Below, one piece after another: positions 56,238-64,000 of a stretch of 64,000 nt of DNA; position 1 is the first letter of the stretch; each line of letters starts with the position of its first letter. Source of the DNA: an uncultured Bacillota bacterium. GTDB lineage: Bacteria > Bacillota > Clostridia > Oscillospirales > Oscillospiraceae. The translations under genes and the position numbers were made by a program. The notes under the pieces are model-generated. The model saw nothing but the letters and a program-made list of their open reading frames with translations, did no database searches and was not told the DNA's origin. The stretch spans positions 1 to 64,000 of the forward strand of contig CAMTMZ010000003.1 of NCBI GenBank assembly GCA_947073765.1, in the 5' to 3' direction.

Positions 56238-56771
56238 ATGGACGCGATTACGCTGAATTTTAAGGTATCGGTCTCTGATTTCAGGGAGGCCAGCTATTAT
56301 GGACTTTTTATGCGCAGACGAAACGCCTTTCGGGTTGCCGCCACTGTGCTTTTGGCATCTTTTGTGTACGGCGTTTTGTGCTATCATAAAGTTTTACCTA
56401 TGGAGCCGCTTCTGCCGCTTCTAGCGGGCGCTTATCTGATTTGGTTTCTGTTTATTTTGGCCCATGTGGAGCGACAAATTTTAAGCTACACAAGGTCGCA
56501 TGATTCGCTCATCGGCGCAAGCTATACAGCCAGCTTTAGCGATAGCCAGTTTTCTTTTTTTGTTCCGGATAGAAAATTTTGTGTCTCCGGCGCTATTTCA
56601 GAGTTGAATTGTGCCTTTGAGCTCTCCCGGTGTTTCCTAATCTATGCCACGCAGGAGCAGCTCTTTATTGTGCCAATACGCCAAATGTCCCAAAATGAGA
56701 TCAACACGCTGCGGAACATTCTGCAAACGGGTTTAAGCAGCCGTTTTGCCAGTCAATTTGGAAAAATATGA
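56238..56771 (+). CDS. YcxB-like membrane protein
   Basis: Two TMs then GASYTASFSDSQFSFFVPDRKFCVSGAISELNCAFELSRCFLIYATQEQLFIVPIRQM. Confidence 0.55.
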   Translation: MDAITLNFKVSVSDFREASYYGLFMRRRNAFRVAATVLLASFVYGVLCYHKVLPMEPLLPLLAGAYLIWFLFILAHVERQILSYTRSHDSLIGASYTASFSDSQFSFFVPDRKFCVSGAISELNCAFELSRCFLIYATQEQLFIVPIRQMSQNEINTLRNILQTGLSSRFASQFGKI

Positions 56772-56787
56772 AACTGCTGAAAAGTGA

Positions 56788-56822
56788 GGAGCAAGCTTTA
56801 TAAAGCTTGCTCCGACTTTTTT
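56788..56822 (+). repeat. Palindromic repeat/terminator, second copy of the tRNA-cluster element
   Basis: GGAGCAAGCTTTATAAAGCTTGCTCCGACTTTTTTT. Confidence 0.65.
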
Positions 56823-57213
56823 TGAAAGCTGGGGGGTGCTCATTTTACCGCTCTGCTCATCGGTCGCTGATGAGCCAGCCCTCGTCTTGAAAGAGCCAGT
56901 CGTCCAGATCGAGGCCGCAGGGCGCGGGGTGGCCGGCAGGCGGGGGAAGGGGTGTTTTATTGTCGTTCATGGGGGTTCCTCCGTTGAAAGATTTTGAATA
57001 GACACAATATGTATCAGTATATGCGGCGGGAGAGAAAATATGTGCGTGTCCTTCCCTGACCAGCGAGAGAGAAAAGCCCGCGGGGTTTTTGGCGAAAAAT
57101 CCTTGACTTTTGGAAAATTTCCAGTATAATAATTAAGTCCGTCTTTAAAAGATGGCAATATCCTTGCTCCCGGCGGACGTCGGGGGCCATATGTCCATAA
57201 GGAGGTGCAAAAC

Positions 57214-57510
57214 ATGGCAAAGATTAACGCAAACTACGAGGCGCTCTATATCCTGAAGCCCGACCTGAGTGAAGAGCAGATTCAGGGGCTGGTGGAGCGG
57301 TTTAAGGGCGTGGTGGAGACCAACGGCACGGTGTCTGAGGTTGACGAGTGGGGCAAGCGCCGTCTGGCTTATCCCATCGAGGACCTGATGGAGGGCTACT
57401 ATGTGCTGATGACCTTTACCGCCGCCGTTGCCGTTCCCGCTGAGCTGGATCGTATCTTCCGGATTACCGACGGCGTGATGCGTTCCATGATCGTCTGCAA
57501 GGACGAGTAA
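57214..57510 (+). CDS. rpsF: 30S ribosomal protein S6
   Basis: MAKINANYEALYILKPDLSEEQIQGLVERFK...GKRRLAYPIEDLMEGYYVLMTF. Confidence 0.95.
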   Translation: MAKINANYEALYILKPDLSEEQIQGLVERFKGVVETNGTVSEVDEWGKRRLAYPIEDLMEGYYVLMTFTAAVAVPAELDRIFRITDGVMRSMIVCKDE

Positions 57511-57522
57511 GGGGGCCCGAAA

Positions 57523-58008
57523 GTGCTCAATCATATCGTTATCATGGGCCGGCTGGCCCGTGACCCGGAGCTCCGGCGCACCCAGGCGGGAGTCCCTGTG
57601 GCCTCTTTTCGCCTGGCGGTGGACCGGGACTTTAAGGACAAAAACACCGGCGAGCGGGCCACCGATTGGATTGACGTGGTGGCCTGGCGTCAGACCGGCG
57701 AGTTTGTCAGCCGCTACTTTACCAAGGGCCGCATGGCTGTGGTGGAGGGGCGGCTCCAGATGCGCGACTGGACCGACAAGGACGGCAATAAGCGCACCAG
57801 CGCCGAGGTAGTGGCGGACAACGTCTATTTCGGCGACTCCAAGCGGGACGGCGATGGCGGGGGGTACGCCCCCAGCTACGGCGGCCAGGGGAGCTATTCC
57901 GCCCCGGCCCTCCGGCCCTCCGACTCCTTCAGCGGTTATGACTCTCCCGCTCCGGACGGGGGCCAGTTCGCTGAACTCTCAACTGACGACGGCGAGCTGC
58001 CGTTTTGA
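57523..58008 (+). CDS. ssb: Single-stranded DNA-binding protein
   Basis: LNHIVIMGRLARDPELRRTQAGVPVASFRLAVDRDFKD...; C-terminal DDGELPF. Confidence 0.95.
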   Translation: MLNHIVIMGRLARDPELRRTQAGVPVASFRLAVDRDFKDKNTGERATDWIDVVAWRQTGEFVSRYFTKGRMAVVEGRLQMRDWTDKDGNKRTSAEVVADNVYFGDSKRDGDGGGYAPSYGGQGSYSAPALRPSDSFSGYDSPAPDGGQFAELSTDDGELPF

Positions 58009-58046
58009 CTTAGACCATATCAGGTCGTAAAAAGGAGGTTAATTCC

Positions 58047-58292
58047 ATGGCTATGGAACGCGATAATAAGCCTATGCGCGGCCGTAAGCGCCGCAAGGTC
58101 TGCGCCTTCTGCGCCGACAAGGTGGAGTGCATCGACTACAAGGACGCCGCCAAGCTGCGCCGGTTCATCTCCGAGCGGGCCAAAATTCTGCCCCGCCGCA
58201 CCACCGGCACCTGCGCCATGCATCAGCGTCAGCTGACGGAGGCCATCAAGCGCGCCCGTCAGGTTGCTCTGCTGCCCTACGTTACCGATTAA
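58047..58292 (+). CDS. rpsR: 30S ribosomal protein S18
   Basis: [64 protein letters not shown]. Confidence 0.95.
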   Translation: MAMERDNKPMRGRKRRKVCAFCADKVECIDYKDAAKLRRFISERAKILPRRTTGTCAMHQRQLTEAIKRARQVALLPYVTD

Positions 58293-58298
58293 CAGAAG

Positions 58299-58339
58299 AG
58301 GCCTCTGCCCGCCGCTGCGGGCAGAGGCCTTTGTGTTTG
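58299..58339 (+). terminator. rpsR terminator
   Basis: AGGCCTCTGCCCGCCGCTGCGGGCAGAGGCCTTTGTGTTT. Confidence 0.7.
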
Positions 58340-58455
58340 AGGGGGCGGGAGGGCGCGGAGCGGAAAGCGCCTTGCCCGATGGCAAAATTTTTGGGAAAAA
58401 TTTTCCGAAATCTATGAAAAAAAACACTAGGAAAATGGATATCTTCGGGGTATAA

Positions 58456-59529
<1,074 letters not shown>

Positions 59530-59545
59530 AATTAATGGATGAGGA

Positions 59546-59578
59546 GGGAGCGCCGCAGCCGCGGCGCTCCCTCTTTTT
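59546..59578 (+). terminator. gap terminator
   Basis: GGGAGCGCCGCAGCCGCGGCGCTCCCTCTTTTT. Confidence 0.8.
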
Positions 59579-59625
59579 ACAGATAAAAAATCCCGGAACG
59601 CTTGGGGGGCGTTCCGGGAATTGCA

Positions 59626-61185
59626 TTATTTGGCGTATTCAATGGCTTTGGTCTCCCGCAGGAGATGGACCTTGATCTGACCGGGATATTCCAACTCATC
59701 CTCGATCTTTTTGGCGATCTCCCGGGCAAGCAGGACCATCTGGTCCTCACTGACCACCTCGGGCTTGATCATGATGCGCACCTCACGGCCGGCCTGAATG
59801 GCAAAGGACTTTTCCACACCGTTAAAGGAGGAGGTGATCTCCTCCAGGGCCTCCAGGCGCTTGATATAGTTCTCCAGGTTCTCGCGCCGGGCTCCGGGAC
59901 GGGCGGCGGAGATGGCGTCAGCTGCCTGGACCAGGCAGGCGACCACGGTTCTGGGCTCCACGTCATTGTGATGGGCGTGGATGGCGTGGATGATGTTTTC
60001 GCTTTCCCGGTACTTTCTGGCCAGCTCCACACCGATCTGGACGTGGGAGCCCTCCACCTCGTGGTCAATGGACTTGCCCAAATCGTGAAGCAGGCCGGCG
60101 CGCTTGGCCTCGGTGACGTTGGCGCCGATCTCGGCGGCCAGCAGACCGGCCACATGGGACACCTCGATGGAGTGGTTGAGCACGTTCTGACCGTAGCTGG
60201 TGCGGTAGCGCATCCGGCCCAGCAGCTTGACCAGCTCGGGGTGCAGGCCGTGGACGTTGGTCTCAAAGATGGCCCGCTCGCCCTCGGACTTGATGACCAT
60301 GTCTACCTCCCGTTTGGCCTTTTCCACCATCTCCTCGATGCGGGCGGGGTGAATGCGGCCGTCCAGAATCAGCTTTTCCAGAGCCAGGCGGGCAATCTCC
60401 CGGCGGACGGGGTCGAAGCAGGAGACGGTGATGGCCTCGGGAGTGTCGTCGATAATCAGATCCACACCGGTGAGGGTCTCCAGGGTGCGGATGTTACGGC
60501 CCTCCCGGCCGATGATGCGGCCCTTCATATCGTCGTTAGGCAAAGGGACTACCGAGACAGTGGCCTCAGACACATGGTCGGCGGCGCAGCGCTGGATGGC
60601 CAGGGAGATGATTTCACGGGCGCGGGTGTCCGCCTCGTCCTTGAAGCGGGCCTCGATCTCCTTGATCTTCATGGCCGACTCGTGGGTGACGTCCTCCTCC
60701 AGCTGCTTGAGCAGGTAGTTCTTGGCCTCCTCAGCGGTAAGGCCGGAGATGCGCTCCAGCTCGTCCACCTGCTTCTGTTTGAGCTGCTCGGCCTCGGCCT
60801 GGGTTGCGTCCAGCTTGGCCAGTTTGGTGGAGAGCTGCTCCTCTTTCTTCTCGATGTTTTCGGTTTTCCGGTCCAGGTTTTCCTCCTTCTGCTGCAGCCG
60901 GTTCTCCTGGCGCTGCAATTCAGCGCGGCGGTCCTTGACCTCCTTCTCGTGCTCGTTTTTGGCCTTGAGAATTTCCTCCTTGGCCTCTACCAGGGCCTCG
61001 CGTTTTTTGCTCTCGGCGCTTTTATAGGCCTCGTTGACGATGCGGGTGGCCTCGTCCTCAGCGGATTTGATCTCCCGCTCGGCTGTGGCTTTACGGCGGT
61101 TCCAGCCGAACACAGCTCCGCCCAGGGCGCCGATGATCAGCGCAGCGAAGATCCCGATGATTGCAAAGAATTTAAATGGGTCCAT
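59626..61185 (-). CDS. rny: Ribonuclease Y
   Basis: N-terminal TM, coiled coil, [51 protein letters not shown]. Confidence 0.95.
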   Translation of the reverse strand: MDPFKFFAIIGIFAALIIGALGGAVFGWNRRKATAEREIKSAEDEATRIVNEAYKSAESKKREALVEAKEEILKAKNEHEKEVKDRRAELQRQENRLQQKEENLDRKTENIEKKEEQLSTKLAKLDATQAEAEQLKQKQVDELERISGLTAEEAKNYLLKQLEEDVTHESAMKIKEIEARFKDEADTRAREIISLAIQRCAADHVSEATVSVVPLPNDDMKGRIIGREGRNIRTLETLTGVDLIIDDTPEAITVSCFDPVRREIARLALEKLILDGRIHPARIEEMVEKAKREVDMVIKSEGERAIFETNVHGLHPELVKLLGRMRYRTSYGQNVLNHSIEVSHVAGLLAAEIGANVTEAKRAGLLHDLGKSIDHEVEGSHVQIGVELARKYRESENIIHAIHAHHNDVEPRTVVACLVQAADAISAARPGARRENLENYIKRLEALEEITSSFNGVEKSFAIQAGREVRIMIKPEVVSEDQMVLLAREIAKKIEDELEYPGQIKVHLLRETKAIEYAK

Positions 61186-61556
61186 TGGGTCTTGTAACAC
61201 CTCCAAAATTTTTCGTGGCCGCGGCGGACCGCCGCGGAGCCTGACACCGGGGTTTGACCCGGTACGGGCTTGCAGTAAAAGGCCGCAAGGAAGGTGACAG
61301 GCGGGCAGCCTCCCTCCCTTGCGACAACTGAAAAACATCCCCACAGGTTTTTCAATATTTGTCCACTCAATATTGTAAAGGCACAGGGCTTTTCTGTCAA
61401 GATTTATTCATATTTGAAATGGAGGGTTTTTTGAAAAAATTTTCCAAAATATAAAAAAATAGGGGATGGGCGGGTCTGTGCGGCGGCGTAAGGCGCGGAG
61501 ACAGCCGCGGTCTGTCCCTCAGTCCGGCAAAAAAGGGGGGCGGCCACAGGCCGCCC

Positions 61557-62603
61557 TTACCACAGTTGCCCTACTTCGGCTCCGGTGTAGTACCAGGTGA
61601 GGATATCCTCAAAGCCGCTGCCACTCTTGGCCATGGCGTTGGCGCCGTACTGGCTCATGCCCACACCGTGGCCGTAGCCGGTGACGTCGAAAGTGAATTG
61701 GGTGCCGTCCCAGGCGGTGGTGAAGCAGGCGGAGCGCAGGGAGAATAAAGAACGTACCTGTCCACCGGTGAGGGTGACGCCTCCAAGGGGGATGGAGATG
61801 ACTCCTCCGCCATCGTTTCGGCTGGCCTGGCCGAACCAGGTGGACGGGTCTCCGGACAGATCCGCTCCAGGGTAGGAGGCCAGGGTAAGGGATTTTACTT
61901 CCTCCGCGTTCAGGATTACCTGGGTGCGGTAGTTGGGCACCTCGTCCCCCTCGGGGCTGTCCACGCTCTTCAGGTAGGCCACCGAATTGCCCCAGACCTC
62001 TGCCGCGTCAACAGTTTTCCCGGCGGCGGAGGAGAAAAACAGAGCCTGGATGGGCTGGCCGGCGTAAAGTACGCCAAGACCGTCGGTGGCGGCCACGGCC
62101 CGGTCAATCTTTGCCCCGTACTCCCCAGAGTTCAGCCCCCACCGGGCCTCCGCCGAGGAGCGGGCGATATAGGCCTGGCAGCAGGTGCTGTCGCCGCAGA
62201 TGTCAGCCCCTGGGTGCTTTTGGGAGGAGCTGTTCTGGCGGATCACCGTGTAAGTGCGGGCGGCGCAGGCCTGGGCCTTCAGGGCCTCCTCCTCGAAGGA
62301 GGCGGGCATCTCCGCCGCCACCACGCCCCAGAGGTAGTCTGACATGGTGAGCTCCAACGTGTTTCCTTCCTTGGTCAGTAAGCGGACGGTGCGGCCCCGG
62401 TCCCGGGCGCCGGTGGGGGAAGCAGGCTGGCTGCCGGATGAGGCGCTCTCGCCGGCGGGAGGGATGGAATCCTCCGCCCGCTGGTAGACGGGATCTCCAC
62501 GGATGACCAGCGCTGGAAGAAGAAACAGGGCTGCCGTGAGCAGCAGCGCCGCACTTACCGCCTGGCGGGCCCCGCCGGTAAATATTTTGCTGTCCCACGC
62601 CAT
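61557..62603 (-). CDS. spoIID: SpoIID/LytB domain protein (stage II sporulation protein D)
   Basis: MSDYLWGVVAAEMPASFEEEALKAQACAARTYT...FFSSAAGKTVDAAEVWGNSVAYLKSV...GYGHGVGMSQYGANAMAKSG. Confidence 0.9.
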   Translation of the reverse strand: MAWDSKIFTGGARQAVSAALLLTAALFLLPALVIRGDPVYQRAEDSIPPAGESASSGSQPASPTGARDRGRTVRLLTKEGNTLELTMSDYLWGVVAAEMPASFEEEALKAQACAARTYTVIRQNSSSQKHPGADICGDSTCCQAYIARSSAEARWGLNSGEYGAKIDRAVAATDGLGVLYAGQPIQALFFSSAAGKTVDAAEVWGNSVAYLKSVDSPEGDEVPNYRTQVILNAEEVKSLTLASYPGADLSGDPSTWFGQASRNDGGGVISIPLGGVTLTGGQVRSLFSLRSACFTTAWDGTQFTFDVTGYGHGVGMSQYGANAMAKSGSGFEDILTWYYTGAEVGQLW

Positions 62604-62758
62604 AGCTGTCCCCTCCCTTTGGCTCTATTGTATGGGACAGGCACCTGGAATATGCTCAAAATCCCCTTGCGGTTTTCTGGTTGGAGTTGTATAATCAGAG
62701 GGAGTGGGCCCCAGGCCGGCCCGCAGGATTTGGAACAATCTGGAGGAGGAGTTGCAGC

Positions 62759-64000
62759 ATGGATGGTCAGCTGGAATGGCAGGAAGAATACAGCACCGGA
62801 GTGGATGTAATCGACAGGGAACATCAGCGGCTTTTTAAGATTGTGAATAAGCTGTTCGCCTTTAAAGAGGAGGGGAAGGACAGCCAATGGACCTGTCAGG
62901 AGGGAATCAAATACTTCCGGGGACACGCGACGAAACACTTTGAGGATGAGGAGGCGTATATGGCCTCCATTGGCTATGAGGGCCTGGAGCGGCACCGGCG
63001 GATTCATCAGGGGTTTCGGGAGAACACGCTCCCAGCCCTGGAGCAGGAGCTGGAGCGGACAGATTATGCGCCCGACGCGGTGGACCACTTTCTGGGTGTG
63101 TGCACCGGGTGGCTGGTGGGGCACACCCTGACAGAGGACCAGGCCATTACCGGAAAGCGTGAGGGTACCTGGGAAGCCCTGCTGCCGGGACAAGAACTGA
63201 TGGAGATGAAAACAGTGGTTGCCCAGCTGGTATTTGATTTGTTCCGTTTAGAGTCTCAGCTGGTCAGTGACGCTTACAGTGGGGAAAAGTTTGGCAAGGG
63301 AGTATATTACCGGCTGGTATATGGCAGAGGGAAGGAGGAACAGCGGCAGGAGGTTATCCTGGTGTTTGAGGAGAAGCTGCTGGTAAACACGGTGGGGAAA
63401 ATTCTGGGCCTGCAGACCAGTAAGCTGGACAGCATGCTGCTCCACGCCGTGCGGTATACGGCCCAGCAGTTTGTGGAGCGGGTGATCAAGCGCCTGCCGG
63501 CCATGGCCGGCTGCAAGCTCAAAGAGGAGAACTTAATGTCCTATGAGCAATTTCAGCGGGTGTTTGAGCGCAAACAGCTCCAGGCCAGCCTGCTGTTCAA
63601 CACCGGAGGCGCGGGATATTTCGCCTTTTGCATCATTGCGCCCCATCTGCTGGAAAATGGATTGGTGACCCCCATTGAGCACGACAACGCCTTGGCCGAG
63701 GTGGAGAAGTATTTGCTGGAGAGGGAGGAACAGGAGAAACAGGAGCGGGTAAGGCATCTGCCCAAGGTGCTGATTGTGGACGACTCAGCGACAGTGCGGC
63801 ATAGCATGGAACAGCTGCTGAGGGAGGACTATGAGGTGGCCCAGGCGGAATCTGGCGTGGCCGCCATCCGCGGGATGACCCTGAACCGGCCGGACCTAGT
63901 TCTGCTGGACTATGAGATGCCGGTGGTCAATGGAAAGCAGACCCTGGAGATGTTCCGTTTGGAGAGGTCTTTTGCGGAAATTCCGGTGATTTTCCTCACC
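62759..64000 (+). CDS. Hemerythrin / CheX-like / response-regulator fusion, truncated by window end
   Basis: Manual translation: WQEEYSTGVDVIDREHQRLFKIVN...HATKHFEDEEAYM...HRRIHQGF...HTLTED; LIVDDSATVRHSMEQLL...LVLLDYEMPVVNGKQTLEMF. Confidence 0.88.
   Translation, partial: MDGQLEWQEEYSTGVDVIDREHQRLFKIVNKLFAFKEEGKDSQWTCQEGIKYFRGHATKHFEDEEAYMASIGYEGLERHRRIHQGFRENTLPALEQELERTDYAPDAVDHFLGVCTGWLVGHTLTEDQAITGKREGTWEALLPGQELMEMKTVVAQLVFDLFRLESQLVSDAYSGEKFGKGVYYRLVYGRGKEEQRQEVILVFEEKLLVNTVGKILGLQTSKLDSMLLHAVRYTAQQFVERVIKRLPAMAGCKLKEENLMSYEQFQRVFERKQLQASLLFNTGGAGYFAFCIIAPHLLENGLVTPIEHDNALAEVEKYLLEREEQEKQERVRHLPKVLIVDDSATVRHSMEQLLREDYEVAQAESGVAAIRGMTLNRPDLVLLDYEMPVVNGKQTLEMFRLERSFAEIPVIFLT

Noticed and set aside
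59602-61197. 531-aa plus-strand ORF
   Set aside because: Mirror frame of rny; Leu/Gly/Gln-rich translation without motifs.

Overview
This 64 kb window looks like a high-GC, spore-forming Clostridia (Oscillospiraceae-like) chromosome, judged from gpr, spoIID, a SpoIIQ-like M23 protein, rnj and rny. The left edge holds the C-terminal part of a large serine recombinase and an AT-rich island with a Dam-like methylase and an unknown partner gene, ending next to tRNA-fMet and tRNA-Leu. Housekeeping genes seen: rpsT, gpr, rpiB, RNase J, pyrB, a five-tRNA cluster, rpsF-ssb-rpsR, gap, rny, spoIID. The most notable observations are: (1) a 1597-aa multidomain protein (HD, helical repeats, NadD-like nucleotidyltransferase, GNAT-like, PRTase-like) in a compact cluster with an LDH/MDH-like dehydrogenase and a flavin reductase; (2) a chemosensory/phosphorelay cluster with a hybrid histidine kinase fused to a DegV lipid-binding domain; (3) two divergent modules of XRE regulator plus a related tiny protein, one copy frameshifted; (4) an aspartate carbamoyltransferase carrying only the zinc knuckle of PyrI; (5) a secreted Cys/His-rich 36-aa repeat protein; (6) a LysR/opine-dehydrogenase-like/MmgE-PrpD/TRAP-TAXI catabolic locus; (7) a hemerythrin/CheX-like/REC fusion at the right edge; (8) an unannotated structured intergenic region that may be a 6S-like RNA. 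All calls come from reading the sequence and the supplied ORF track. No database search was run.
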